DNA of 64,000 nucleotides from Polietes domitor (Eukaryota > Arthropoda > Insecta > Diptera > Muscidae). The first letter of the stretch is position 1; every line of letters starts with the position of its first letter. The notes below the pieces were generated by a model. The model ran no database searches and had not been told where the DNA came from. It saw only the letters and a program-made list of their open reading frames with translations. The translations under genes were made by a program, and so were the position numbers. The stretch is from the NCBI GenBank assembly GCA_947397865.1, contig OX377620.1, forward strand, positions 54,539,092 to 54,603,091, written 5' to 3'. Shown here piece by piece: positions 23,736 to 35,009 of the stretch.

Positions 23736-24217
23736 AACCGATTTTGGCCAATTTTACATATTATATTTCACCAATAAACAGACATGGTGAAAGCGCGTCA
23801 CATCGTTCCTGGTTTCAATATACCCCCATACGAATGTCCTTTCCGATTTAACATTTTTTGTCAAACACATACATTTACAGGATGCAAAAATCCTTCCCGA
23901 TTTCAATTTTTTACCGAATTGAATTGCAATGATAATTGTTTGGGTGATGCCCATATGTCCATACTTTGGTATACTACTGTATAATTTGTATTTGTCTGTC
24001 GGACAATTGGATCAATTACCATATTATTTACCATATTCGTTAAATTTGACTAAAGATGAATTTATATTCATATAATTTATATAATTTGTATGAACTACAT
24101 AAAATTGCTCCCATGAAATACCTGGATTTAGTAATCAAAGCGAGGTACATACGCAGGGAGTGGTGTAGGGTATTATATAGTCGGCCCCGCCCGACTTTAG
24201 CCTTTTTTTACTTGTTT

Positions 24218-25522
24218 TTATATATGTCTGTTTATATTGGTATGCGCATTTTCCTTATAGTAAAAACGTGTACCATAAAGTGATTCTTATTTGTAGGGGG
24301 TGAAATGGGCAAAAAAGGGATAAAAGTGGTACATATTAAACGACAACAGCTAGAAAGACGAAATTCGGTGTGTACATTCCTCTAATTGAGTAGATATATA
24401 ATATAAAAGTTTTTTTCCAAATTCGTACTTTTAAGGGGTTAAAATGGGAATAGAGGAATAAAAATGGTACCAACCAAACGGCTGTACCTAGAATAATGAA
24501 GTTAGGTGTATACATTCCTCTGATTGCATAGACAAGTAAAATACACGGATTTTTCAAAACTTCAACTTTTTGGGGTTAAAATGAAAAAAGGGGATAACAA
24601 TAGTACCAAGCAAATGACCGCAGCTAGAGTCATGAAATTCGGAGTATATATTCCTCTGACTGTCTAGAAAAATAAACTGATTTTTCGAAATTCGTACTTT
24701 TTGGGGCTAAAATAGAAAAAGGGGTTAAAAATAGTACCAACCAAATGACCGCAGGTAGAGTCATGAAATTCGGAGTATACGTTCCTTTGACTACGTAGAC
24801 ATGAAAAATAAAAGTTTTTTTCTAAATTCGTACTTTCAAGGGATACAATGGGTACGGAGGGATAAAAATGGTACCAACCAAACGGCTACACCTGGAATAA
24901 TGAAATTCGGTGTATACATTACTCTGATTGCGTAGATACCCTAAATAAACAGATTTTTCGAAATTCGTACTTTTTGGTGTTAAAATGGAAAACGGGGATA
25001 AAAATAGTACCAATAAAATGACCGCAGCTTGAGTCATGAAATTCGGAGTATACATTCCTCTGACTGCATAGACACGCAAAATAAAAAGTTTTTTTCCAAA
25101 TTCGTACTTTTTCTTTTACGGCAAAAATTGGTTTTATCATGAAGTTAGGGAATTTTGCACTATGTACGTCTGATAATGGATTTTCAAAATTTGTACTTGT
25201 GGAATTAAAATAGAATGGAAATACAACCAACTGTAGCACCCACTATCTACCAATATTTATGGTATTTAAGCTTTTTTAAAATATAAATATAAGAATATTT
25301 ATTTTTTTGATTTGAAATAAATAATGGTTTGAAATAATTAAAATATTTTATTTATTTATAAAATTATATTTTCAATATTTGTATTTGTTTTGGTTTGGCT
25401 ATATTAAAAAATTTATATTTTCCTGTAATATAGTAATACTTCTACGAAAACCGATAACCTCTGTGGAATGCAATCCATGGTGGAGGGCATATAAAGTTCG
25501 GCCCGGCCGTTTTTACTTGTTT
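24218..25522 (+). mobile_element. HINE-A element, 3' part
   Basis: It continues the copy broken at 22302 with TATATGTCTGTTTATATT and TTCTTATTTGTAGGGGGTG. Five to six internal units (GGTACCAACCAAACGGC, ACATTCCTCTGATTGC) follow, then the single-copy CACCCACTATCTACC segment, GTGGAGGGCATATAAAG, the hairpin GTTCGGCCCGGCCG and TTACTTGTTT. Overlapping reverse frames (up to 106 codons) are tandem-unit shadows. Confidence 0.8.
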
Positions 25523-27916
25523 TAAATGTTCTCGCTACAGCCGTTTGGTCAGGGTGATAGTATAATTTTTTATCTCATTTCCGACTTGTCACATTTACTT
25601 TCAAAATTTCATGAGGATTAAGAGCCATGAGTAGTAAGCCATTTTTATAAAAAAATTAAGAAAATAATTTTGGAAAAAAAATACAAAAAGAGTCATCTCA
25701 TTAAATATTTGATCTGGATAAAAGATGTAGGTTCAAAAGGTAGTGCCACTTTGCAGTGAAAAATCGCGCCACTGTCTGGCGAAATATTAAATATGCAAAT
25801 TGCTCCAAGTTTCAAAAAAACTCCCCACAAAACTAATTCCAGACAATTGAAAGCTGGTCTGAATAAATGACAACACACTTCGATAAAAGTCCTCGAAAAA
25901 CAGTGTGCATTTATGCACAACATAATCTCCCCTTTATTTCCACTACTATACCATCAAAGTTCTTCACTGCCATTGGTATGTCCGCCCGCTTGTAATGTAT
26001 GTAAAAAGGACATGTCCCCATGTCTGTGAGGGCTATACTACGAGTCTCGCCTCTCTTCCTTCTCTCTTTCTTCGCTATTCCTTTTTGTGTGCATAAGTAC
26101 ATCAAGAGGAGGATATGCGTACGTTCCGTGGAATTTATTATGTGCAAATATAAATAGTTACACGTAATGCGTTTGTTGTTACCATCAGCAGTCAACGTGT
26201 CTAAACACGATGATACTTCCAGATAAAAAACAACAACAACAACGAAGGAACGAACAGGAACACCGACCAAACCAAACAACTGCACAAAAGCAACATCAGA
26301 TATAAACGCTGCAAGAGACTGCCAGCGACCAGAGACTACGACAACGCAGCAGAACAAGGAACACAGCATGGGCTTATGACCGGTCACAGCGACACTTGTT
26401 GTACCCTTCGGCAAGTAGTATTCTCTGGGAGTAAATCTTAAGTTAAACTTATCATCCTGGATGTCTTTTGAGGAATTGATATTGGTATGGAAAAATATTA
26501 AATGAGGCAATTTAGATGGGCGTCCAATATGGAGTGCATTTCAAAGTATTATCGGCATATGATGGGAATTCTTATATATCTTAATCCATAGGCAACCATG
26601 TCAATAGCATTAACTCCAAGGATGGTTTAAAGTGTGTATTTTCAATCGCAGAATTTCGATATTAATGGTCTATTGCAATGTTTAACAAACTCGATGACAA
26701 ACTTAATTACCCCCCTATCCTATCCTACCTACATACCTACCTTCCGAATCAAAAGGAAACCCTCTTCGTAAAAAGTCTGTTAACTTAACAGAAAAAAACA
26801 ACAAACATCCCGAACATGAACGAGTGAACTGAAACACCACCAGCCAGTATTTCAACGTTTTTATAGCTTCCCGGCTGTTGTTCACAACCGGATGCATGGA
26901 ATGGTAGAAGACAGAACTCATTCGGTCGCTACCACTGCCACAGTTTTCCTTTGAAGTTGTAATCTTTGGCTGTGGATCTGTCGGCGAGTGTGTGTGAGTA
27001 CATTTCGCTGCATGGTAAGGGTAGTTTGGCAAACACTACTTTTAAAGTACTCTGACTCGAGCAATCTGCTGGTGCGATTTCTGCACTCTTCTCAGCTGGC
27101 TTTGACAGGACTGTCGTATGATTGATTTGGTAAAAACTGTAGATGTTTTCGCATTTCGCCTGGCTGAAATCACATATCTTCCCAATCAAACAACGGAAAC
27201 TTCCTATTCCGGCCACAAAGTGTCTGTTATCATCAATTCTCCATAATGGATGATAGCATCCGAAAGGGAAGGATTGAAGCGGTAATTTCCCAGCAAGTGA
27301 TAGCCACTATCTGATTGGTTTGCCATTTTTTTCTCAAACCTATTAAGTTCGCAGTTCTGTCTCTGTTGCTTAAAGAGACTCGCAATTCTGTCTGTGTTGG
27401 TTAAAGAGACTAGCCACAAAATATTACACGTATGTTTTAAAGATTAAAAATCGATATTTGTAGTCAATCTATATTTGTAGTCAATGGTATTTAGTGTTTT
27501 CACTAGAGGAGGTTAATTTTATTATAATTATGAAGCAGAAAAATAGACTTTTTACAAATAAGTTACACCATTTTGGAAAGGGCAGAACACGTGCTTGAAC
27601 AATGTGTAACATGCAATAAATGGCGAACTACTTTTTATACTTCACTATTTGAAAAACTAAAAATTTCATAAAAAAGTTTTCTTTTTAAAGAAAAACAAAT
27701 TAATTTTGAACTCACTGTAAACTCTACATAAATTGAGATATCATAAGGAAATTTTGAAATTATGTAAAAAATATGACCTCAATATATTTTTTTAATACTA
27801 AAATTCCCAAAGTGGGGAAAATATGTTCCAAAATTTGAAATTTGTTGCTAAAATGGTCGTTATTCTTTATTAACCGGCAGTTTAATAAAGTTAGAAATCA
27901 ACATATTAGGTTAAAC
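25523..27916. other. Largest unique island with the longest open frame
   Basis: It holds the longest open frame of the window, 25911-26510 on the reverse strand (199 codons). Its product is rich in runs of Val from CAA/GTT triplets and in Cys, with no recognised domain. Other reverse frames of 71-105 codons lie at 26715-27419. Composition is more even than in the flanking elements. These could be accidental frames in non-coding DNA or poorly conserved exons; I cannot tell which, and I do not call a gene. Confidence 0.3.
27350..27411 (+). repeat. 31-bp direct duplication
   Basis: Two 31-base units, 27350-27380 and 27381-27411, both reading CGCARTTCTGTCT and ending TTAAAGAGACT, with three or four differences. 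Confidence 0.75.
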
Positions 27917-28040
27917 CAGTAAAAACGGCTATAAGTTCGGCCGGGCCTAACTTTATATACCCTCCAAAATGGATTGCATTCCACAAGAAAATGTATTTTT
28001 TTATGAATATAGCCAAACCTAAATAAATAAAAATATTGAA
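27917..28040 (-). mobile_element. HINE-A 3' end fragment
   Basis: The inverse of the family terminus: AGTAAAAACGGC, AAGTTCGGCCGGGCCTAACT (hairpin), TATATACCCTCC, ATGGATTGCATTCCAC and TAGCCAAACC. It breaks off within the 3' single-copy region. Confidence 0.7.
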
Positions 28041-28295
28041 AAAATCTCAAGTCATTCATGTCAAGCGGTACGGTTTTTGACCTCGATGGCTGCGATTGCT
28101 TTGAAAGTTTGTGTATGTATTCTTCTCATAAAAAATCATCAAAATTCTATTTTTTCATTAGTTCATAAACACAAGGTATAAAAACAATGAAAAATCCAAG
28201 AAAAAATAGGTTATGTAAAATTTATTTTTTCAATTTTTTCGGATGGTGCACACTACAAAAAAATGAAAAAATTAAATTTTTTAATAACCTATTTT

Positions 28296-29850
28296 TATAC
28301 CCTCCACCTCCAGGATGGGGGTAACACCTTGAAATATCGAACTGAGACCCTAGAAAGTATATATATTCTTGATCGTCATAAAATTCTAAGACGATCTAGC
28401 CATGTCCGTCCGTCCGTCTGTTGAAAGCACGCTAGCATCTAAACGAAAGGAGCTAGAACGTTCAAATTTTCCATAAATGCGTCTTATAGTCGTATATCGG
28501 TTGGGATTGAAATGGGGCGAAATCGGCCCAAAGGGAAAATTTTTTCCCTCACAAGGACTAAAAATACCCATAATAATCCTTAATATTTTAGCGTTTTTAA
28601 GCATGTTTTTTTAATATGTCTGTTTATATTTGCTTGGTATTTGGTATGCGCATTCCCTTTATAACAAAAACGAGCACCATAAAGTGATTCTTATTTGTAG
28701 GGGGTAAAATGGGGCAAAAAGGGATAAAAATGGTACATATTAAACGACAACAGCTAGAAACACGATATTCGGTGTAATATAAAAGTATTTTTTCCAAATT
28801 CGTACTTTTAAGGGCAAAATAGGAAAAGAGGGATAAAAATGGTACCAACCAAACGGCTATACCTAGAATAATGAAATTCGGTGTATACATTCCTCTGATT
28901 GCATAGATAAGTAAAATACACGGATTTTTCAAAATTCGTACTTTTTGGGGTTAAAATGAAAAAAGGGGATAAAAATAGTACCAATCTAATGACCGCAGCT
29001 AGAGTTATGAAATTCGGAGTATACATTCCTCTGAGTGTGTAGACACGGAAAATAAACTGATTTTTCGAAATTAGTACTTTATGGGGTTAAAATGAAAAAA
29101 GGGGATAAAATAGTACCAATCAAATGACCGCAGCTAAAGTCATGAAATTCGGAGTATACATTTCTCTGACTGCGTAGACACGGAAAATAGACGAATGTTT
29201 CGAAATTAGTACTTTCAAGGGTACCATTGTATATAAAAATAGTACCAACTAAACGACTACAGCTAGAATGATAAAATTCTAATTGCGTAGAAACGTCAGG
29301 GGGGTAAAAATGGTACCAACCAAATGGGCGCAGTTGGAATCATGGAATTCGGTTTATACATTCCTCTGACTGCATAGACACGAAAACTAAAAAGTTTTTT
29401 TCCAAATTCGTACTTTTTCTTTTACTGCAAAAATTGGTTGAATCATGAAGTTAGGTTATTTTGCACTATGTACGTCTGATAATGGATTTTCAAAATTTGT
29501 ACGTTTAGAATTCGAATAGAATGGAAATACAACCAACTGTAGCACCCACTATCTACCAATATTTATGGCTTTGAAAATATTTTTGAATATATAAATATAA
29601 GAATATTTATTTTTTGAATTGACGTATTGGCAGTCTTGCCTTATAAGCGTGGTTTGAAATAATTAAAATATTATATTTATTTATAAAATTAACTTTTCAA
29701 TATTTGTATTTGTTTTGGTTTGGCTATATTAAAATAAAAAATATATTTTCCTGTAATATTACTGCACTTCTACGAAAACCGACAACCTCTGTGGAATGCA
29801 ATCCATGGTGGAGGGTATATAAAGTTCGGCCGGGCCGTTTTTACTTGTTT
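28296..29850 (+). mobile_element. HINE-A element, uninterrupted copy
   Basis: The best uninterrupted copy. It starts TATACCCTCCACCTCCAGGA with GGGGGTAA, but a short piece after GGGGGTA present in other copies is missing here. It then has ACCCTAGAAAGTATATATAT, TCTAGCCATGTCCGTCCGTC, the segment to TTTAAGCATGT, three full and one partial internal units of about 129-136 bp (GTACCAA at 28842, 28978, 29113, 29242), and the 3' end GGAGGGTATATAAAG, hairpin AGTTCGGCCGGGCCG and TTACTTGTTT. It serves as the reference for reading the nested copies. Confidence 0.8.
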
Positions 29851-30285
29851 TTGCAACAGAGTATTTTCATAATACAAAATTGTTTTGGGAAACATGGGAT
29901 ATATATTCTGAAAGCTCATCGGAAGACCTATTTTTTGGTACCCGAGTCAAGGACCCAGACGTAGCCGTTTGCGCACAGTGGGCTCATATATATGTATAAA
30001 AAACAGAATTTAAACTTGAAACGGAGTATTTTCATAATACAAAATTATTTTGGGAAACGTGGGAAAGGTCATCGGAAGACCTATTTTTTGGTACCCGAGT
30101 CATGGACCCAGACCTAGCGGTTTGCGCACAGTGGGGTCATATATTTTAATAAAACCAGAATTTAGACTTGCAACAGAGTTTTTTTATAATACAAAATTGT
30201 TTTGGGAAACGTGGGATATATATTCTGAAAGCTCATCGGAAGACCTATTTTTTGGACCCAGACTTTGCCGTTTATCCACTACGTT
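29851..30285 (+). repeat. Tandem repeat, two full units and a partial third of about 163 bp, abutting HINE-A
   Basis: Units start at 29851, 30016 and 30178 with TTG(C/A)AAC(A/G)GAGT. Each carries CATAATACAAAATTGTTTTG, GGAAACGTGGGA, TCATCGGAAGACCTATTTTT and TTTGCGCACAGTGGG. The last unit is cut short and lacks GTACCCGAGTC. Forward frames at 29704-29964 and 30050-30313 are readings of this repeat. The first unit begins immediately after the HINE-A terminal T run. Confidence 0.85.
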
Positions 30286-30554
30286 AAAAATTAATAAAAA
30301 ATTTTTATGTTGAAAAAACAGAAATATGCAATACAAAATTTAATATTTTCTCTCTCTATATGTCGAGATTGATATGTTTTCCATTCAGATTTTGAATTTC
30401 GATGATATATCTTCTCCCGATCCGATTTTGTGTATATATTATCATCCACTATCAAGATTAACATAGCTCTGTTAACCCATTAACAGCCCACTGTTAACAT
30501 GGGTGGTTTATGTCTCTGCTAGTTAAATTCGGAATTTATCTTCACGCACATTAT

Positions 30555-30847
30555 TAAAATTAAGTTATTGCTAATACTAAACGAATACAGATTGAAGCTT
30601 GAAATTTAAAGTATTTTCAGCACATATTCGCTTCTTTCACTTGGCATTTATACCGGTGTCATAGGGTGGGAATAAGTATTAAAAATAATTTTTGAAAAAT
30701 GTTATCCTTTGGAACTTTGTAGTCCTGTTAACGGCCAACAGGATGAGAAAATGAAAACCTAAAAACGCCAATTAACTCTATTTCACCTATAGTTTCTGAT
30801 GTACATATATCATCTGGTTCAAATGTAATATGGACTGTCGGACAGTG
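30555..30847 (+). mobile_element. FB2 single arm with a CACTGT-type end
   Basis: GCTAATACTAAACGAATAC, CAGCACATATTCGCTTC and TCATAGGGTGGGAATAAG match the right arm at 4376-4530. AAAACGCCAATTAACTC is the inverse of the outer left arm at 4091. It ends CTGTCGGACAGTG followed by TAA at 30848, the inverse of the TTA|CACTGT terminus seen at other elements in this window. Confidence 0.5.
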
Positions 30848-31923
30848 TAATCGGCGTTTTGAGAATTTTTGCAAATGAAAAAAAAAATTTGATATTAAAA
30901 AATTGAAAATATTGCAGAGGACCTATCGGTGAAAGAGTGTTGACCAAAATTACTCAGTATGGACAAAAAGACACAAAATAGCACCTTTTATTTCTTCCCT
31001 TCCTGGCGGAGGCACTCTAATGTACACACACACACTCCGATATGTCTGTGTGAACTATATCTACTGGTAGTTTCTGTTACATTTTCCGTATGCCCGACCG
31101 CCCGCATATACACGGAAAATATAAATAAACAGATTTGTCAAGTCGTTTTCTTATTTACTTCCTCTGCACACACACGCATACACATGCACACAACACTGCC
31201 AATCTACTCCTACATCCTTACGCGTATCCGCATCCGTTTCTTCTTTGCCAGCTTCAATCTCAACGTTGACTTAACTCGCCCAGTGCCAAAGCACGTTTTA
31301 TTGAGATTGATATAATTTTCTCCTGCTTCCTCGTTATTTCGTTTTTCCTTTCATTGTTGTTGCTGTTGCCGCGTACTCTTGGCTTTTAGTACTTTCTCAT
31401 CGAGTTGGGTTTTTGTGTTCTTCTTTTTTTGCTGAATTGAACTTGAAAGTGGTACTTATTGAATATGGTTAAAAGATACGTGCTAACAACGACAAGACGT
31501 TGTAATCTATTCGTGTGTGAGTGCCAATGCGCCTGTATGTGTGGAGGTGTGTGTACATGAGCTTGACTTTAATTCCTAGCTACGTTTTTGTTGAAATTTC
31601 TATTGCGATTTTAAGCAAACGGGAGCAAATAGTTTTTTGCGAGGGACTTTCTCAGCATTGATACAAATTTGGATGCAGTTTGTAAGGAGTATAATTAACT
31701 AACGAATTAGTTTCATTGGGAAGTGTTGTAACGACAGATGGTAAATTAGTATCTGTTGGTTTGAGGGAAGCTTCAAAACTTCATTTTAACCTGCATCGAA
31801 GAGTATTTAATTGCAAAGGCGTTCACTTCTAATGTCATATGGAAATTGAAGTTAATCTGAGTAAATATTTGTGCATTAAAAATTCAATATACAATTGGAA
31901 TTTGTCCCAAACACTGGGGTTTT
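30848..31923. other. Unique stretch with CA and GT tracts, no recognised gene
   Basis: Short CA runs near 31025 and 31165 and a GT-rich patch near 31535-31555. A forward frame of 118 codons at 30959-31315 crosses the CA runs and has no recognisable domain. Confidence 0.3.
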
Positions 31924-32799
31924 TATACCCTCACTCTGCAGAATAGGAGGGTATATATCATTTGGGACAGAAGAAAAGTGTAACGCATTGAACGAGTGAC
32001 TTAAGACCCTAAGTATGTTTGGACCAAATCCGTTTCACGACTTTTTAAGATGTTTGAGCCATGTCCGTCTGGCTGGCTGGTGTACACGATAACTCTCGAA
32101 AGGATTTAAGGAAACGATTCAAATATTGCATATCGCAATATTTTTCCCAAACATAGTTTAAGTTCGAAGATGGTTGATATTGTCACGCCCCTTCTGGTAC
32201 CTCCCACACAAATAGCCCATATTCCAATGTTAAATAAAAACCCATATAACTTCCACACGGATAATCGTAATTAGCTATATTTTGGTATTTGATAATGTTT
32301 TTATAATCACTTTCAGTGTACGGGTCTTGCAAAACTACGTAAAATTAAACCAGTTTTAACTTCTATACTGATGATCGGAATACTGCGAAATTTGATATTT
32401 CGCAATGCTTTGTTAATGGTTACATTCTCAAGGAATATGTGTGAAATTGCCACACCCTTTCTGATACCTCCCAAACAAAGTGGCATAAACTTTAGTTACA
32501 ATAAAACCGATATAACATCCATACGGGTAGTCAAAATCATTTGCAATTTGATATTTAAAAATGTTTTTATAATCACTTTGAACCTAAAAAATTGTCTCTA
32601 TCCTATAGCCCCCATTCAAAGTTTGTGTACAATTTTTTTACAAATACAGATAGAAGTATGAAATTTGTAGTATATTCTCCTCTTACAGTTGTATCGTATA
32701 TCACCCGGTTCAAATGTAACTACCTTTTAATACCCTACACCACAGGGTATAATGACATATATAGTCGGCCAAGCCGGCTTTAACCTTCCTTACTTGTTT
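31924..32799 (+). mobile_element. HINE-C element with a HINE-B-type 3' module
   Basis: The body is HINE-C: TATACCCTCACTCTGCAGAA, CCGTCTGGCTGGCTGG and repeated GGTACCTCCCACACAAA. From about 32600 it changes to a segment shared with the HINE-B copy at 54015-54184 (AAATACAGATAGAAGTATGA, GTTCAAATGTAAC, ATACCCTACACCACAGGGTA). It ends with the hairpin AGTCGGCCAAGCCGGCTT and TTACTTGTTT. It is a chimera of two families. Confidence 0.7.
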
Positions 32800-32805
32800 A
32801 ATAAT

Positions 32806-32950
32806 TTATTTTCATACTTTTCCAAGTCTGAAAAATTTGACATGTATATCAAATGAAAATGAAGAATATCTTTTAAAAATGCTTCAAATTTCACGCATTT
32901 ACCTGTATTACTTTAGCATTAACAACTATTTAAAATTCCCATTTTAAAAA
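32806..32950 (+). mobile_element. FB2 left-arm fragment
   Basis: AATAATTTATTTTCATACTT matches the outer end of the 879-1036 hairpin. Then GAAGAATATCTTTTAAAAAT, CTTCAAATTTCACGC and TAGCATTAACAACT match the left arm of the 4.2-kb copy. No right arm follows; the FB1 element begins instead. Confidence 0.5.
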
Positions 32951-32970
32951 GTTAAAATTTTATTTATTTT

Positions 32971-33663
32971 AGTTTTTTCGTTTGTATTTCTTTTTTTTGG
33001 TCTGTAATCAATATTTGATTTGAACTGGGATATTGTCCTGGCTTAAGACCATTTTGCATCTACATTTAATAGAATGCAAATTTATTTACAAATGGCATGG
33101 TGACATTTATTAATTGGCATTGTCGATCATGATTTCGACCATGTCAAAAGTCTTTACAAGTGGCTTCGTAGCGACTTTTCAACATCAAACCCGGCCTCTA
33201 TAAGGAGATGATTCTCAAAAACGAACGAGAAGCACAACTCACAACAAATGAGTGTTGGCACGGCAGAAGTATTGCTGGGTAACTATACCTGCATATACAC
33301 ATACTTACATATGCAACTCAATGAGATGCTTGTAAGATGGCATGTGTACTTTATTACTTGGTGCTATTTTCTAAACGCAAATTCGGCAAGTTAGTTGTGC
33401 TTCTCGTTCGTTTGTGAGAATCATCTCCATATAGAGGCCGGTTTGATGTTGAAAAGTGGCTGCGAAGCCACTTGAAAAGACCTTTGACATGGTCGAAATC
33501 ATGATCGTGGTAATCTGCAGCCAAGTAATAAATGTCACCATGCCATTTGTAAATAAATTTGCATTCTATTAAAAATAGATGCAAAATGGTCTTGAGCCAG
33601 CACAATATCCCAGTTCAAATCAAATATTGATTACAGACAAAAGAAAATACAAACGAAAAAACT
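32971..33663. mobile_element. FB1 fold-back element, complete copy
   Basis: Two inverted arms of about 270 bp (32971-33242 and 33393-33663) flank a spacer of about 150 bp. The arms begin AGTTTTTTCGTTTGTATTTC and its inverse, and share TTTGATTTGAACTGGGATAT, ATAGAATGCAAATTTATTTA, ATGATTTCGACCATGTCAAA and TTCAACATCAAACC. The spacer contains GAGTGTTGGCACGGCAGAAG and CATATACACATACTTACATA. The 83-codon frame at 33354-33605 (reverse) and its kin at 61457 arise from the arms. The long inverted arms without coding capacity resemble Foldback elements; no clean target duplication is seen. Confidence 0.75.
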
Positions 33664-33775
33664 AAAATTTATAAACATATTTCCGTCTAACTTAATATTT
33701 TAGAATTTTCATCAAAATCGACCTTCGGTTCTTGTATTTCTAGTTGATTTAAAAAAGAATTGCTCAAATACATAC

Positions 33776-33811
33776 ACCATGCCATTTGTAAATAAATTTG
33801 CATTCTATTAA
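33776..33811. mobile_element. FB1 fragment
   Basis: CATGCCATTTGTAAATAAAT and TTGCATTCTATTAAAT are identical to part of an FB1 arm. Confidence 0.55.
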
Positions 33812-33934
33812 ATATTTTATTTATTGTTATTTTTAAGGGGAAATTTTGACGTGGTTGTACTGTAAACAGTACTGTCGCACTGTGTGATGATAGGAAATTT
33901 ACTTATTCAGAGAAGTTGGGTGATATTTATGTAA

Positions 33935-33985
33935 ATCGTAATTGGTTCATACAGGACGGTGCGACATGTCACACTGTCGTGAAAT
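33935..33985 (+). pseudogene. Possible mariner transposase scrap
   Basis: One frame reads VNWFIQDGATCHT, resembling the second catalytic-aspartate block (QQDGATCHT) of the mariner remnant at 59950-59976. Neighbouring sequence could not be aligned to transposase. A GTCGCACTGTG end at 33874-33884 lies just upstream. The call rests on a single short block. Confidence 0.45.
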
Positions 33986-35009
33986 AATTATAATAGAGCG
34001 GTAGATATTTCCCAGCCGGTTACAATTCATATGCGGTTATTTGGAGTCAAAGGTCGACATCAACATGTCCTCATCCAACCGTGCATTGGTGGCACAGATC
34101 CAACATAGCACAAACGAAATTCAGTCCCAACAAATGACCATGAAAGTGTTTATGCCAGCAAATCCAGATTTTTTCGCAATCCGAGTTTTTTTAACAAAGT
34201 ATTTTTCTTACAAGTGAAATAATCAATTCAGACATTTGTCCTTCTTTGAGGACAAACCCTTAAGTACATCTTAAACTTTAGCCAACAATATTACCAAAAA
34301 AAGTCACATCTAATGATTTGCTCCGCTTGCGTAAAATGTCATCTTTAACTAAATATTTTCAACAATTGATCATTTCCAATTTCTATCAAATATTCAACAG
34401 CAGTCTCACAAATATTTATTACCATCGCAAAAAAAAAAACACAAAAACAACTACTCAAACAAGACCATCGTTGAATTTGACAAAATAAAAAAAGAAATCG
34501 CCGTACTTTGCCCTTTAGCAACACATTCTTCATCGTATATTTGTATGTAGGTATGTGTGTATATTTACACTCGTGTAGAAGTACATAAATGTATCCTTGT
34601 ACACTCCTCCAACAACTTCATCATACATTTCCCAGGACAGTAATTTCCAGTGACACATACTCCAAGGGACCAAAGAACGAACTGGTGAAAGAAACAAACC
34701 AAAAAAAAAGCAAAAACAACCAAAACGAACAAACAGCAACAAAAATTGTCAGCAATTTTTATGATGTCTGTGACTAGTTTCAGCGACCGTAACACACAGC
34801 GCGCGGGCAATACACTCCGTGGCACAGTGGGGGGCTTTCTAAGTGTGTGTTTTGTGGAAGGGTTTTGAGAAGGCATGTAGATATGAGTAAGTTAATGCAT
34901 ATGGAGGTATGGAAATTTTATTTTTTCGAGGTTTTATTTTTCGATAATGATTAAACGGTCAAGAATGGATCAGAAGTGGCAACGCTGTTATCCATTGTGT
35001 TCAGTTTTG
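33986..35009. other. Stretch with no recognised gene
   Basis: Contains frames of 62-103 codons on both strands around 34345-34876 over AAC/GTT-rich sequence, none with a recognisable domain. 34780-34870 has GTGTGT and a short GC-rich patch. Confidence 0.3.

Larger units (their letters stand above)
22303..24217 (+). mobile_element. HINE-B element nested in HINE-A
   Basis: The most complete HINE-B copy. It starts TATACCCTACACCACTTCG with its inverse GTCTAGGGTATTATAAG, followed by a long (GTCC)n tract (22441-22503). Eight 152-bp internal units follow, then a GTGTAGGGTATTATATAG motif, the hairpin AGTCGGCCCCGCCCGACT and TTACTTGTTT. The host HINE-A reads continuously across the junction when this block is removed (compare 28600-28630). 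Confidence 0.8.

Noticed and set aside
24336..25239. Reverse-strand frames of 73-106 codons with GMYTPNF and VPFLSL motifs
   Set aside because: The same peptides recur in every HINE-A copy (5.8, 28.7, 48.2 kb) as shadows of the internal units.
28180..28300. Imperfect inverted repeat around AATAGGTTAT just before HINE-A
   Set aside because: The match is short and almost all A/T, so chance is likely, and the second half overlaps the HINE-A insertion site.
33354..33605. Frames sharing KWHGDIYYLAAD and FKWLRS at 33354 (reverse) and 61457 (forward)
   Set aside because: Both read the FB1 arm. There is no start or stop conservation and no recognised domain, so this is a repeat, not a gene family.
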